Below, piece after piece: positions 53,501-63,430 of a stretch of DNA of 64,000 bases; position 1 is the first letter of the stretch; each line of letters begins with the position of its first letter. The stretch covers positions 1 to 64,000 of the forward strand of contig JAGXFY010000045.1 in the NCBI GenBank assembly GCA_024636985.1, written 5' to 3'. Source of the stretch: Petrocella sp024636985 (GTDB lineage: Bacteria; Bacillota; Clostridia; Lachnospirales; Vallitaleaceae). Under the pieces are notes generated by a model that worked only from the letters and a program-made list of their open reading frames with translations, did not search any database and had not been told where the DNA came from. The translations under genes and the position numbers were made by a program.

Positions 53501-55376
53501 GAATTACTACTACATAAGGTCAACAAAAATGGAAGATGAATTGATTACCAATACGTCACCTTGGGTACCGGGTACCCTAACCACTGCACCTGTAAAAGGC
53601 CCCATTAATCTCATTATTGATTATGAATCCGGTTATACTTACGAACCAAAGACAGAGTTGGTTGTTCGTTTTGATGCGCCAATATCAGATTTGGACCAGA
53701 TTGGTACAGATTACCGAATTGAAGTATTTGTAAAAGGTGAAGACGATGTGGATTATAGCACGATTAAGTACCCCTCCATACTGCTTGGAGACACAACTGG
53801 TGGCCCTGTAGGTTATACGAGACTCCATTATAAAGTAACGGAACTAAAGCCGGGCAAAACCTATAGCATCAAAGTGCGTATCGAGGACAGAACAAAACCG
53901 GAGGAAATACTACCGGATGGATCTAGGGTTTATCCGAAATCGCCCTATTCCGAAATCGTTGTCTCAAGAACAGAATTTGACCAAGAGGATTATGATAAGG
54001 AAAATAAATACTATGAATATATTGATTATTACTTAAGAAAAGCGGAAGCTTTAAAACAACTCATTTATTTCAAGATGATTGACACCAGTAGAGAAACAGC
54101 GGTAAAATATCGTGAAAATTATGGTGAAGGTATTATAAAAAGAACCATGAATGGTGAGCTTACGCTATATTCAGATAATAAAGCCACCAACACCTATTAT
54201 TTGCCATCCAACTCACTTGAGTCGATCAACGGATACAATGTAACCATAAAAATCCAGAGTAAAAATCAAGTGGTAGGTATAAGACCAAGAACCATTGGCG
54301 TAAACATCACAAAAGAAGTAGGTGAGATGGTAGAAGAGATTAGACGCTACAATAGCACCTATAAAGATTATTACTTAAGAATCAAGATACATACAGACAC
54401 CTTCACCGGAAAGATCAATAACATTACCCCTTCGAGTGAATTGGTACAAGTTGAGCTGGCTTTGGTCGGTAGTTTACAATTAGAAGAAGAGATTGATCGG
54501 CTTATGGTCAGTTCACTAGATAGCATTATTGCGGGCAATAAAGCTGAGTTGATACTAGATATCGAAAATGAACTAAAGAAAGGTATTAATGATACACAAC
54601 TTATCGGTATCGTCGATCAGAGGGTTAAAATGGTGGAAGAAGACTATATTGATCGAGCATCAGATCTATATTTTGACAACATCAGCGCCAATGTTACAAC
54701 CATTAGCCAGCCAACGAAAGCTATATATATGGCCTTAGCCCCAATAAAAAGTCCTGCTAATAACGAAATGTACACCCGAGAGAATAACACATGGAAAAAG
54801 GTAAATAGTACATACTTTAATAACAGACATTATGTAGATACCGTAAAGCTTAATCCTTATATACTGTTACCATCATCCAATACATCTGTTGATTTGGTTC
54901 AGCTCTACGCTCAGGATGGTATTGATGTCATCAATTATTATAATCTGTCCAGTATTTTTACGGCCAATGATTTTCAAAGTCCGACAAAAACAATTCAGAA
55001 ATACCAGTGGATCTCTGCACTTGCAAGACTCCTAGGTGCACCTGAAGGCCAGGATACGGCGGATTACTTGAGAACCAGAGGCATTAATGCAACAACACTC
55101 AACAATTATCAACCACTTAGAAACGATCAAGCCCTAGGCTTGTATATTGACACATATGCCTATCGCCATAAGATTAATCTAAGCAGGGTGGCTATTACCA
55201 ACTACAATATCATAACAGACATTGGAGAAGCAGATGTAGCACTTAGACAAAAGCTCATTATCGGTGCAAATTTGGGCATCATTAAGCCGGTAAACGGTAG
55301 AATAAGTCCAAGTCAAAGCATTAACATGAAAGACACAATGAAACTATTGATTACATTACATAAGGGCTTGAATTAA
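50514..55376 (+). CDS. Large secreted surface protein with FN3-like modules
   Basis: 1620 residues with a Sec signal peptide (KTLKYRRIIIGILIITLVAA, likely cut after LEAA). An N-terminal beta-rich region (to about 230) and a proline/glycine linker (PTDTGNKPGNRPG) lead to a second beta domain. Fibronectin-III-like modules start near residues 506, 702, 871 and 1025, each with a conserved Trp in LVWDAP, LKWHTV or LTWYIP. The last 450 residues resemble the C-terminal part of the next protein, ending in a degenerate SLH-like region. ATG 50514 follows GGTGGAG. Probably an S-layer or wall-associated protein; ligand unknown. Confidence 0.72.
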   Translation: MKTLKYRRIIIGILIITLVAALGIVPMELEAADGSLIWRKLDTMDTNFTIINNKAGANEILLELDLVATGSYALFYHLEDGRQTEIRFQQAYEKVDVKYFVREDLGATNVTQDLVSSSYLQMDYNLTVPDWRYDGAKLVGASGGLEFSIPRSASSQYPGVAFEVDNKRVYIKWDFQLGKAFVLIRNYNNGFIMPVSYEKPNGSTENIKVLKGLEGFTVTPTHLRENEAGTANIEIKPITQPTDTGNKPGNRPGLDIKFKQPKELEVGTWTYDYDLTNLSDISAILELDDIGSESYLDFNFRLKDFGDPDNSNPVYELDADDAAANVDVGYDYDPLTHEYRVRLVKDNSDLFDDGKTIQWSELEASRIYNVNIGFQVDLDAVGFETYGFTGYRPINGFGYTFMAYELKRANAKEAYLDIVPYDIGSQGDVEYIILYSKVIKPELDPNGDLWLKNYHSTSGDNDQIFIPVPFQSTSSQDAYQVFVNFAGVQIRSQVLNYKAIEDQNVPPTTPAIRTIENLIVVPPLDDTDNPTKVEMDLVWDAPTNKTVKELDEIFQDGGSLYYELSVNEVPTNSIDNPYQVIKVFEVIKDGALYKLKQHDDVPGTLPTPSEQLNYDFGYNSTDERLRLDKIVLYENGSWINTLDTLIDEEAVIPYEVSDSGTPYDFEFPGVNYLRIKAITVIDDVVSESQMSIPASLSLSMITYDVPVVDTLTYDPLYGNVEDRSTGVTLKWHTVDVANYENNMLSPINKGIESVDYKIYISEVLDQVLPLNEDDLDYTLLNMTNEGLTVIDDDAISELRNGEVVYFVRSTPNGINTDLSVDVQGLDANKTYYVRVVTQLEITDDEPRVSEPSSVLSATVPQTPIPPGDEEIFPLAPEGFTVDYADEGLLNAGLTWYIPNAMVFDDDMNGFEVLAIEDRALPENLSSKAISITDILEGTTLSDDVVEGWRIYKHEGTTYLKKYNRQTGLWEDKDLALLVIENNRFYMIDAANAPNKVNYYYIRSTKMEDELITNTSPWVPGTLTTAPVKGPINLIIDYESGYTYEPKTELVVRFDAPISDLDQIGTDYRIEVFVKGEDDVDYSTIKYPSILLGDTTGGPVGYTRLHYKVTELKPGKTYSIKVRIEDRTKPEEILPDGSRVYPKSPYSEIVVSRTEFDQEDYDKENKYYEYIDYYLRKAEALKQLIYFKMIDTSRETAVKYRENYGEGIIKRTMNGELTLYSDNKATNTYYLPSNSLESINGYNVTIKIQSKNQVVGIRPRTIGVNITKEVGEMVEEIRRYNSTYKDYYLRIKIHTDTFTGKINNITPSSELVQVELALVGSLQLEEEIDRLMVSSLDSIIAGNKAELILDIENELKKGINDTQLIGIVDQRVKMVEEDYIDRASDLYFDNISANVTTISQPTKAIYMALAPIKSPANNEMYTRENNTWKKVNSTYFNNRHYVDTVKLNPYILLPSSNTSVDLVQLYAQDGIDVINYYNLSSIFTANDFQSPTKTIQKYQWISALARLLGAPEGQDTADYLRTRGINATTLNNYQPLRNDQALGLYIDTYAYRHKINLSRVAITNYNIITDIGEADVALRQKLIIGANLGIIKPVNGRISPSQSINMKDTMKLLITLHKGLN

Positions 55377-55390
55377 TGGGAGGTACCTAT

Positions 55391-58300
55391 ATGAAAAAAA
55401 TAGTGGTATGGACACTGATAGTAGCCATAATGATGAGTACCATGAACATGAGTTATGCTAATATCCAGTTGCCTGTAGAGCGACTTAACATTGATAATAT
55501 CTTTTTTGTGGTTGGTGAAAACATCATTACAGGGGATCCGATTATTAATCCAACCATGAACATCAGTTGGGAAGATCCGGATGAATGGGCAGATGGTGAT
55601 ATTGTTCATACGCCTGAATTTTATGAAGTCATAGTAAAGAATATAACCTTAGGAACCAGCACCACCATTCGTGTGAATGCCGGATCTCAGGAATTTATTA
55701 ACAAGACGATGGAGGTTCACAACAAGATGAATCTTCAGACAGGCTGTTTTTATGAGATCAACATTCAACCCTATCATTATCATATTGTTGATAACAACGG
55801 TACGGACGTTTATGTCCTAGCGCCTTTAGCCCAAGCACCTGTTAAAGCTTATGGGATTACTGACATGCAAGTTGACTTTGAGAGCAATGAAGATTCTATA
55901 CAAGTCATCTGGGATGACTTAGGTTTACCTGAGTTTCAGTACCGTATAGTATATGCAATAGGGGATTATTCCAGTCGTACCAAGCAAGAACTGTTAAATA
56001 ACAAAGAAGGGGAAATAACCGGTTTATCCATTGATAGGGACGATGTAACCTCTTTCTACGATCCTGTAGCAAGACGACAAAAGTTATCTTATACCATTAG
56101 TAATAACATTTATCCGGGACAAGTTTATTCAGTTATGGTTGAACCGATGGTAGATTATTATAATGGTGATACCATTGTCAGAAACCGTAATTTCCCACTT
56201 ATTAAGAGTCTATCCACGAATGTAGAACTTTCTTTGGTGGAAGATGGGGATTACTTACGTCTCCAATGGGAGATTCCGGCTAGCTTTAGAGTAGGACAAG
56301 CACAAGAAGAGTATGCTCTCGTTGAGGCAGTCCTCATGGAATATCAAGGTGGTAGGGGGCGTAATTTGGTCATTTTTGATGGCGAGGCAGCTTCCATCGG
56401 TTACTACCGATTACAAAAACCCATTATCGAAACAGAATATGAATTGAAACTTACTTACAAGGCGGTAGCAGATGCATCAAAACCTCCAATAGAGCCCATT
56501 TCCAATCGTCTACGTTATGTACCTTCTGAATTTTTAATCAAGCCGACAAAACCCTATGTCCCAAGTGTGATATCACCGAGTATCATACAAGATCTGAAGC
56601 AAGGTAATACATTGGATCAGATTAGGACCATATTATCAGACAAATACTTGATACCCGGTTATAGCTATACAGGCAGTGTGGATGATCTTATCAGTCAGAA
56701 CGTTACCTATCATGTTGATGCTTACAACACAGCCATTAACTTTACTTGGGGCGCGTTTCAAAGAATCGATGTCAATCCGGCATCCGGTACCTATGGTGAA
56801 AATATTTACGATACGAATGTGTATTATGATATCTGGGTGACAGACGAACTCAGTACGATGGCTTATGCAACACCAATCGTGAATGAAGTACGTTATAATT
56901 CACCAACAGACAACCATGTACTCCTAAATTCAGAAAACCAAATCATCGGCTTTAGAGAGCCACTTAATTTTTATTATGATACGAGTCAAAACGAGATTAT
57001 TGAAATCAAACCTAACGAAATATACTATATTAAGGTGCAGGCGAAAAAAATAACGTCTCAAGGCACCTTGGTTTCTGACCCTACGATTACGGCCATTTAT
57101 TATACCTATGGTGGAGATGCTTTTGAACCACCTACCATAGCTAAGCCACCACTTAAGGTCAAAGACAGTGAAACCACACAGACCGGAATAACTTTGAATT
57201 GGAAAGAATCCTGGTATGAAGTTATTGGGAAAAATGTTGATGTGGACAACCCTCTTAATACTTGGCAGCATCAAGTATGGGTAGAAGCCGATGGTAGCAT
57301 TCATACCACACCTAAAACAGGCGCTGAGTATTTTCCTGTATACTTGGGCAACGAAGAGATAGTGAAGCTACAAAACTATCTTGACGGCATAGTAGGGCTA
57401 GATCCGATCGAGCTTATTCAAAGGAAGGTAGACCTTGGTACCGATGACTTTGGTGTTTCAGACGTTAAATATAAGTTTATAAAAATACCCTATCAACAAG
57501 TTTTAGAAACCATCACAACCAGACAAAATGTGAATTCGTCATTTACTTTTGAAGATTACTATAACGAACTGATAGAAAATGATAAGGATGGGAGTGTGCC
57601 ATTATCATGGACCGACATCGTACCTTATTCCGATACTACCGACAATACCTATTTGGCCTATAGAGAGAATGGTTTAATGGCGAACACATCATACCTATTC
57701 ATCTTATATCCATATAGAGAGATGTTTGGTGATGCGTTGTTATATGCTCATTACCCAACGCCTATTGTTGTGTCCACCAACCCTGAAACCGTTATTATTA
57801 ATCCGGATCCAACAGTACCGTCGGTTTATGTAACCAATTACACTTCCTCCGATATAACTGTTACATGGAAGTATAATTTAGACTTTGAGTATGAGTTGGT
57901 ATATGGTCGATCCGATGATATTACAAAAGCAAAACCTGTACCGATTACATTACCGACCAATCAATTGGATCCGGCTTACCCACAAGACGGGGCTTACTAT
58001 GACGTTGTAGTTGATGATTTGTTCCCACTAACCAGTTACTATTTCTGGGTAAGGGCAAAACAGACCAGTAACAGTAAGGTATCACAGTGGAGCAATCCGG
58101 TTGTCGGACAAACAAGGGATGCGACTGCACCTGTACCACCAAGAGGTGTTGGTATAGCCCCCAAATCCAGAACAGAAGTCCATGGCTATGATGCCGGTGT
58201 AACTGAAAATTATATCATTATAGATTGGCTCAAAGACCTAAATGATGTACCACAAAACACAGATCTAAAAGTAAAAACCAACTATACCTATATCATGGAA

Positions 58301-59788
58301 GTGGCAGACAATCCAAAGTTCATCGACCCAATCTATATTGAAAGCGCCGGTGGAAATGGAGACGTTATACCGGATGATGTAGAGATCCTTGAGAAGAATT
58401 TGGTTAAAATCAATAATTTAATTCCTAATCGTAACTACTACGTACGTATGAAGACGCGCTTAACGATTACAGGTAGTGAACAAGGTCAATTGCTTATAAA
58501 AGAATCACCATCTTATACCATACCCATTAGGGTCATCACTTTAGCATCCGGGACTGAATACGATGGTTACATAGACCCCGGGACATCCATATTGCCGACA
58601 GAAGATTTTGAATGGATTTATAATCCGGCTCAAGAATCTTTGGAATACCGTTTTAGAGACGAAGGCACAGATACTTCAGGTGCAGCAGATAACTATGTCA
58701 ATCAACGTCTGATTTCAAAGTTGATTCGTGATAAAGCATATGAATATGTTATAGATTTGAATCGGTTTGAAGGCAAAAAAATTAGCAGTCGTAAAATCAC
58801 CATACCTTATACCATTATGGAGGCCTTCTCCAAGTATCAGATTAAGGTTAAGATAGAAGCAGATGATCTTACTATTGAAATGCCCGCAAAGGCCATTATG
58901 GGGATTATTAACAAGCAGGTTGATGCCCATGGTGTAGCGCCACACGTTATTGTGAATATAGAGAATCTAGACCAGGCAGCAACCATAGCTCAGATTCAAG
59001 ATGTATCTTTAACAACCATAGCTAACCCGAAACAAGTGTCAATGTCCGTTACAAGTAATAGACAAGTGGATACCGTTCGTTACTTGGATCAACCCATGAC
59101 GCTTGGACTCAAAACAACATCGGTTTATGATTTGAATCTTTCGGATACGGCATTATATATTAAAGATGCCAATGCGGATTGGTCAAAAACCGACAATGGT
59201 CGATATAGCACGGCAACCGGTATGATGTCTTTTGAAACCGCTGATGTCGGTAGCTATGGCCTCTTCGCTGTCAGTCGTCCAACCAATATACCTGGAATTC
59301 ATGTGGCTCCTGCCCACTGGTCAGAGCCTTATAGACGTGATCTTTATAGTCGCTATACCATAAATGGTATACAAAATTATGACCCAAATGGGAAGATCAG
59401 TGAAAAAAATCTGGTACAAGCGGTTTATGGCTCTGTAACAGATGCGGATACGATTGATTTATCTGCATTACTTTCGGATCAAAACATGACAACTTTGCTC
59501 CGCTCAGGTATCAAGACGAACGAAAGTCAGACCAAGGCAACCGTCACAAGAGAAGAAGCATTGAGTGTATTTGTGCGTGGTTATGAGATTATGAACAATA
59601 CCGTTATTGAGTTGGATAACACCATCTATAACAGAATTAGAAATGATCGTAACATTAACTCGGCCTACTACACCAATCTAACGAAGGCTGCAACACTGGG
59701 TCTCATATCAGATACAAGTACCATAAGACCCAAGGATACCATGACTTATGGTGAGTTCTACACGATTTGGTCAAGGACCCTTAGATAA
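55391..59788 (+). CDS. Large secreted surface protein, FN3-like modules and SLH-like end
   Basis: 1465 residues. Signal peptide KKIVVWTLIVAIMMSTMNMS, likely cut after YA. FN3-like modules are seen near residues 157, 580, 806 (DITVTWKYNLDFEYELVYG) and 910. The part after about 1075 parallels the C-terminal half of the preceding protein, and MMSFETADVGSYGLFAV precedes an SLH-like region with AATLGLISDTSTIRPKDTMT. Start 55391 follows GGGAGG; an ATG at 55376 overlaps the previous stop and may only aid coupling. Confidence 0.72.
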   Translation: MKKIVVWTLIVAIMMSTMNMSYANIQLPVERLNIDNIFFVVGENIITGDPIINPTMNISWEDPDEWADGDIVHTPEFYEVIVKNITLGTSTTIRVNAGSQEFINKTMEVHNKMNLQTGCFYEINIQPYHYHIVDNNGTDVYVLAPLAQAPVKAYGITDMQVDFESNEDSIQVIWDDLGLPEFQYRIVYAIGDYSSRTKQELLNNKEGEITGLSIDRDDVTSFYDPVARRQKLSYTISNNIYPGQVYSVMVEPMVDYYNGDTIVRNRNFPLIKSLSTNVELSLVEDGDYLRLQWEIPASFRVGQAQEEYALVEAVLMEYQGGRGRNLVIFDGEAASIGYYRLQKPIIETEYELKLTYKAVADASKPPIEPISNRLRYVPSEFLIKPTKPYVPSVISPSIIQDLKQGNTLDQIRTILSDKYLIPGYSYTGSVDDLISQNVTYHVDAYNTAINFTWGAFQRIDVNPASGTYGENIYDTNVYYDIWVTDELSTMAYATPIVNEVRYNSPTDNHVLLNSENQIIGFREPLNFYYDTSQNEIIEIKPNEIYYIKVQAKKITSQGTLVSDPTITAIYYTYGGDAFEPPTIAKPPLKVKDSETTQTGITLNWKESWYEVIGKNVDVDNPLNTWQHQVWVEADGSIHTTPKTGAEYFPVYLGNEEIVKLQNYLDGIVGLDPIELIQRKVDLGTDDFGVSDVKYKFIKIPYQQVLETITTRQNVNSSFTFEDYYNELIENDKDGSVPLSWTDIVPYSDTTDNTYLAYRENGLMANTSYLFILYPYREMFGDALLYAHYPTPIVVSTNPETVIINPDPTVPSVYVTNYTSSDITVTWKYNLDFEYELVYGRSDDITKAKPVPITLPTNQLDPAYPQDGAYYDVVVDDLFPLTSYYFWVRAKQTSNSKVSQWSNPVVGQTRDATAPVPPRGVGIAPKSRTEVHGYDAGVTENYIIIDWLKDLNDVPQNTDLKVKTNYTYIMEVADNPKFIDPIYIESAGGNGDVIPDDVEILEKNLVKINNLIPNRNYYVRMKTRLTITGSEQGQLLIKESPSYTIPIRVITLASGTEYDGYIDPGTSILPTEDFEWIYNPAQESLEYRFRDEGTDTSGAADNYVNQRLISKLIRDKAYEYVIDLNRFEGKKISSRKITIPYTIMEAFSKYQIKVKIEADDLTIEMPAKAIMGIINKQVDAHGVAPHVIVNIENLDQAATIAQIQDVSLTTIANPKQVSMSVTSNRQVDTVRYLDQPMTLGLKTTSVYDLNLSDTALYIKDANADWSKTDNGRYSTATGMMSFETADVGSYGLFAVSRPTNIPGIHVAPAHWSEPYRRDLYSRYTINGIQNYDPNGKISEKNLVQAVYGSVTDADTIDLSALLSDQNMTTLLRSGIKTNESQTKATVTREEALSVFVRGYEIMNNTVIELDNTIYNRIRNDRNINSAYYTNLTKAATLGLISDTSTIRPKDTMTYGEFYTIWSRTLR

Positions 59789-59799
59789 TGGGAGGACTT

Positions 59800-60678
59800 A
59801 TGATAGGATTTAAGAGAAGTTTTAAGAGAAGTCTCATAGGCATAGTTGTAATAGCCATGATCTGGGTGATGCCGGTTATGGGCGCACCTCGAGTTATAAG
59901 TGAGGTACAAGTCTTATCCGATCACAGTGCAGGAATCAAACTCTTTTGGTCAGATGAAGTTACAAATACGCCCATCGTTATAACAACATGGCGTTTTACA
60001 GACAGCCGAACGCTAGAAGTATATTATAGGTTAGAAAACAAAGAAGGGCAAAACTGGGATGAGAGACAGATCAGTCATCCCACCTATACCTTTCCTATGA
60101 AAGTATATGTGTTACATGAAACAACAGGACAATTAGAGATGCCGGACATAGCAACCGGACAGAAATCTTATGAAGCTATTATGAACCTTTATCATAGAGG
60201 TATTATTAATGGTTATCCAGATGGTACTTTCAAACCTTTGAATCCGGTTACGAGAGCAGAGTTTTCAAAAATGCTTCTGATGACAGCAGGTTATAATGTG
60301 GATACCACCCTACCATCTCATTTTAGTGATGTTGGTCAGGATCATTGGTCCAGAAGCTTTGTCATGACTTTAGCAGCCAGGGGTATCATAGAAGGTAAAG
60401 GCGATCAAATTTTTGACCCTCAAGGGCATATTACCATGGGTCAATTGCTGACGATTCTAAGTCGAACCTTCAGAACCTATGAAACCAACACGCCTTACCC
60501 CTATAGTTTATCGAATCATTGGAGCAATACCTATTTTTTGGACGTGGTGAACCAAGGTCTGATACAACCACAAGACACCTATTATTATCCCTATACACCG
60601 GATCGTAAAGCCACTCGGGAAGACTGTGCCGTTTTACTTTCCAGAGTTTTGGAACAATTACATGATGTTACAAAATAA
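59800..60678 (+). CDS. Secreted protein with three SLH domains
   Basis: About 292 residues with a signal peptide (up to VMGA) and a short beta domain. Three SLH repeats fill the C-terminal 170 residues: GIINGYPDGTFKPLNPVTR, then HFSDVGQDHWSRSF with GIIEGKGDQIFDPQG, then a more diverged third. SLH domains bind secondary wall polymers. The junction repeats the pattern of the gene before it: stop overlapped by ATGGGAGG, then the true ATG. It may anchor the two large proteins to the wall. Confidence 0.85.
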   Translation: MIGFKRSFKRSLIGIVVIAMIWVMPVMGAPRVISEVQVLSDHSAGIKLFWSDEVTNTPIVITTWRFTDSRTLEVYYRLENKEGQNWDERQISHPTYTFPMKVYVLHETTGQLEMPDIATGQKSYEAIMNLYHRGIINGYPDGTFKPLNPVTRAEFSKMLLMTAGYNVDTTLPSHFSDVGQDHWSRSFVMTLAARGIIEGKGDQIFDPQGHITMGQLLTILSRTFRTYETNTPYPYSLSNHWSNTYFLDVVNQGLIQPQDTYYYPYTPDRKATREDCAVLLSRVLEQLHDVTK

Positions 60679-60710
60679 GGATGGTTACAAAAACAATGAC
60701 GAAATCTAAG

Positions 60711-61850
60711 CTATAATTTCCGGATGGTTAGATCACTACCAAGATAATCTTGAAGCGTATCAAAACCGGATAAATCCATAGTACCAACCTTCTTAGAATC
60801 TGCTTTGATACCACGTATCAGCAGATTCTTTGGCGTATGGGTCATATCAATAAACTCAAGAATTTGCACCTCATAACCATTGGCCTTTAACCAATTGGCA
60901 CGCATAGCATCCGTGAACAGGGCAGCCACTCTTTCTTTGATGATGCCATATGACAATAAATCTTTTAGAGGCTCTATATGTATTTGTTGATTAAGTTCAT
61001 GTTGACAACAGGGCACGGATAGAATAACTTGAGCATTCCAGTCTACGGCTTTTTTAAGCGCCAGGTCTGTAGCTGTATTACAAGCATGTAGTGTGACCAT
61101 CATGTCGATGTCATGACTGGACTCATAATCAACAATATCCCCTTGCTCGAAACGAAGATGATCATATTGACATGCCCTTGCCAGAGCATTACAATCTTCT
61201 ATGACTTTTTCCTTTAGATCCAGGCCGATGATATCAACAGACTTACCTTTAATGGCGGTGAGATAATGGTATAGTGCAAAAGTTAGATAGGATTTACCAC
61301 AACCAAAATCAATAATTTTAATACGTTCTTTATGGTCTAAGACATAGAGCACATCCTCAACCATCTCAAGAAAACGGTTAATCTGCCTGAACTTGTCATA
61401 TTTCTTTTTATGGACCTGACCGGCCTCAGTCATGACCCCTAATTTTACCAAATATGGGATTGGTATGCCCTCAGGAAGCAGGTATTGTTTCTGGCGGTCG
61501 TGGCTCAAATCGGGTTCTTTTTCAAAACTTGCCTGAGATTTCTTTAAGGTCATATGCCCCTTTTTATTGATAAGCGCATGCCAAGTCAAATCACTTGAAA
61601 AACCATCTATTTGTTTAAAAAGATTCTGATCCAAATACCCATTAAGCACAATTAAAGCATCTTCAAAACCATAATTTTTATGAAATACTTGAGTAGCAGA
61701 GTAGGATTGGAATTGGAATAATAACTGGTCGCTTTTTAAATAAGGTTTTATAACTACTTTTTTGATAGGGTGTTTTTTGAGCCTTGGGTGGCTAATGATG
61801 ATCTGATGTAATTTCACGTTGAATTGTTTCTCTATAAAATCTCTATACAT
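60711..61850 (-). CDS. SAM-dependent methyltransferase (Methyltransf_32 type)
   Basis: 379 residues. A Rossmann-type methyltransferase core starts near residue 175 with IIDFGCGKSYLTFALYHYL for SAM binding. LHACNTATDLAL and SVPCCQHELNQQ follow, which in this family suggests RNA or protein methylation. The first 150 residues are unrecognised. AGGAGG lies upstream of the start at 61850. Its end is convergent with the SLH gene, with only 32 bases between and no clear terminator. Confidence 0.78.
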   Translation of the reverse strand: MYRDFIEKQFNVKLHQIIISHPRLKKHPIKKVVIKPYLKSDQLLFQFQSYSATQVFHKNYGFEDALIVLNGYLDQNLFKQIDGFSSDLTWHALINKKGHMTLKKSQASFEKEPDLSHDRQKQYLLPEGIPIPYLVKLGVMTEAGQVHKKKYDKFRQINRFLEMVEDVLYVLDHKERIKIIDFGCGKSYLTFALYHYLTAIKGKSVDIIGLDLKEKVIEDCNALARACQYDHLRFEQGDIVDYESSHDIDMMVTLHACNTATDLALKKAVDWNAQVILSVPCCQHELNQQIHIEPLKDLLSYGIIKERVAALFTDAMRANWLKANGYEVQILEFIDMTHTPKNLLIRGIKADSKKVGTMDLSGFDTLQDYLGSDLTIRKL

Positions 61851-61926
61851 AATAGACCTCCTAGTATTAATTTCCTAGATACATGATATGTATACATAAT
61901 TTCCAAGTATACCAGCTTTTAGCTCT

Positions 61927-61955
61927 ATTATAGTCTAGTAATACGGTACTGGCAA
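61927..61955 (-). promoter_or_regulatory. Promoter of the methyltransferase gene
   Basis: On the minus strand TTGCCA (61955-61950) and TATAAT (61932-61927) are 17 bases apart. Confidence 0.75.
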
Positions 61956-62009
61956 TGTGGCAGATTGATGGCAAGGTGAGGTCATTGTGATGACAGTTTG
62001 TTAAAATGG

Positions 62010-62038
62010 TTGATTTATACTAGGAATTCCGATAAAAT
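62010..62038 (+). promoter_or_regulatory. Promoter of the PrsA-like gene
   Basis: TTGATT at 62010 and TAAAAT at 62033 are 17 bases apart. It is divergent from the methyltransferase promoter. Confidence 0.65.
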
Positions 62039-62092
62039 AGAGTAGCTAGTCTAGAAAATGAAGGCCAAAAATAGGTAAACAAGGAGCTTAAA

Positions 62093-63124
62093 ATGAAAAA
62101 AATTGTGTCATTAATTGTAGCAAGTATATTAATATTAAGTCTTATGACGGCTTGTACGTCAGAGGATTCAGTCATGACTGTTAATGGGGAGTCTGTACCG
62201 GTTGGTGAAGCTATATTTGTTTTGAGAGAATTAGAAGCAATGTATGAGTCTCAATATGGGCCAACTGTATGGGAGCAAGGGTTTGAAGGCAAGACCTTTG
62301 ACGAGATTGCCAAAGAAGCGGCGCTAGACTCTTTATCAAGACTGCACATATCAGCATTAATTGCTGAGGAGCGTGGTATTGAATTAACAGAGGAAGAAAT
62401 GACGGTTATCGATACGAGAATGGATGAATATCTCGTTACAAAATCAGAAGAAGTCTTAAAAGAAGATGGTATCAGTTTAGAGAACGTTAAGGCAATTTTT
62501 GTCAATAACGCATTAGGTGAAAAATTAATGGATTTGGAACTTGAAGATTTTACGGTCAATGAAGAAGAACTTACCTTAAGTTTACAAGGTGATGTTTCTT
62601 ACCAACAGATCTTAAAGTATGGGTATGATGGTGTTTTGGAGCAAGTTCAAGCGCAGCATATTTTAATTGCCAGCAAAAATGAAGACGGAACAGAAAAAGA
62701 AGGGGCATTAGAATTGGCCAATGAAGTCTTAGCCAAAGTTAATGCAGGTGAAGATTTTACAGAGCTTGTAGAAATGTATTCTGAAGACCCTGGAAAAGTA
62801 GAAAATGACGGTATTTATACCTTCTATCAAGGTGAGATGGTACCTGAATTCGATGCGGCGGCGTTTTTAATGGAAAACGGGGAGATTAGTGACTTGGTTG
62901 CCAGCGACTTCGGTTATCATATCATTAAGAAAATGGACCACATATACCCATCAGAAGAAGAAATAATGAGTGTTAAAGAATACGAAGGCTATATTAAAGA
63001 TCAATACGCCAGAAATCAGAAGCAAGGTGAATTTGATCAACTTTTTGAAGTCTGGAAAGAAGACTACAAGGTAGAAACCAACCAGAAAGTATGGGATAAG
63101 GTTGTTACCACCAACCAAAAGTAA
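62093..63124 (+). CDS. PrsA-like peptidyl-prolyl isomerase lipoprotein
   Basis: 343 residues. The signal peptide ends in the lipobox LMTAC, so Cys21 is lipidated and the protein sits on the outer membrane face. A SurA/PrsA-like N-terminal domain precedes a parvulin domain (from about residue 185) with QAQHILIASKNE, YSEDPGK and DFGYHIIKKMD. It assists folding of exported proteins, and the large surface proteins nearby are plausible clients. ATG 62093 follows GGAG. Confidence 0.9.
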   Translation: MKKIVSLIVASILILSLMTACTSEDSVMTVNGESVPVGEAIFVLRELEAMYESQYGPTVWEQGFEGKTFDEIAKEAALDSLSRLHISALIAEERGIELTEEEMTVIDTRMDEYLVTKSEEVLKEDGISLENVKAIFVNNALGEKLMDLELEDFTVNEEELTLSLQGDVSYQQILKYGYDGVLEQVQAQHILIASKNEDGTEKEGALELANEVLAKVNAGEDFTELVEMYSEDPGKVENDGIYTFYQGEMVPEFDAAAFLMENGEISDLVASDFGYHIIKKMDHIYPSEEEIMSVKEYEGYIKDQYARNQKQGEFDQLFEVWKEDYKVETNQKVWDKVVTTNQK

Positions 63125-63168
63125 AACCGCAGTTTTCCTACCGTAATAAAACTGTAATATAATATAAG

Positions 63169-63197
63169 TTGACAATTATATTATAAGGAATTATACT
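63169..63197 (+). promoter_or_regulatory. Strong promoter of the leader-peptide/ABC unit
   Basis: TTGACA at 63169 and TATACT at 63192 are 17 bases apart. Transcription would start near 63204, about 60 bases before the first small frame. Confidence 0.85.
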
Positions 63198-63266
63198 AAG
63201 TAAGAATTAAATATTAAAGGCAACGTAACTTAACTAAAAAATAAGAAAGAAAAGGAGGTAGAATTC

Positions 63267-63347
63267 ATGAAAACTTTAAAGAGCACACCGAAAAAAGACA
63301 ACAGAATAATATTTAGACCCTACCTCACTTTTACGAGCATCTCGTGA
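63267..63347 (+). CDS. 26-residue leader peptide candidate
   Basis: AAGGAGGT, a near-perfect ribosome site, lies eight bases before ATG 63267. The frame reads MKTLKSTPKKDNRI and ends IFRPYLTFTSIS, then TGA. The basic first half and lack of a membrane segment argue against a secreted peptide. Two terminators lie downstream before the next gene, so a role as a translated leader is likely. Confidence 0.55.
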   Translation: MKTLKSTPKKDNRIIFRPYLTFTSIS

Positions 63348-63430
63348 TATTGTCATAAGACAATGAACAAATTGCCAAGTTGCAACCAATAGGTTGAACG
63401 ATGCAATCAACAAGATGAATCATAGATAAT

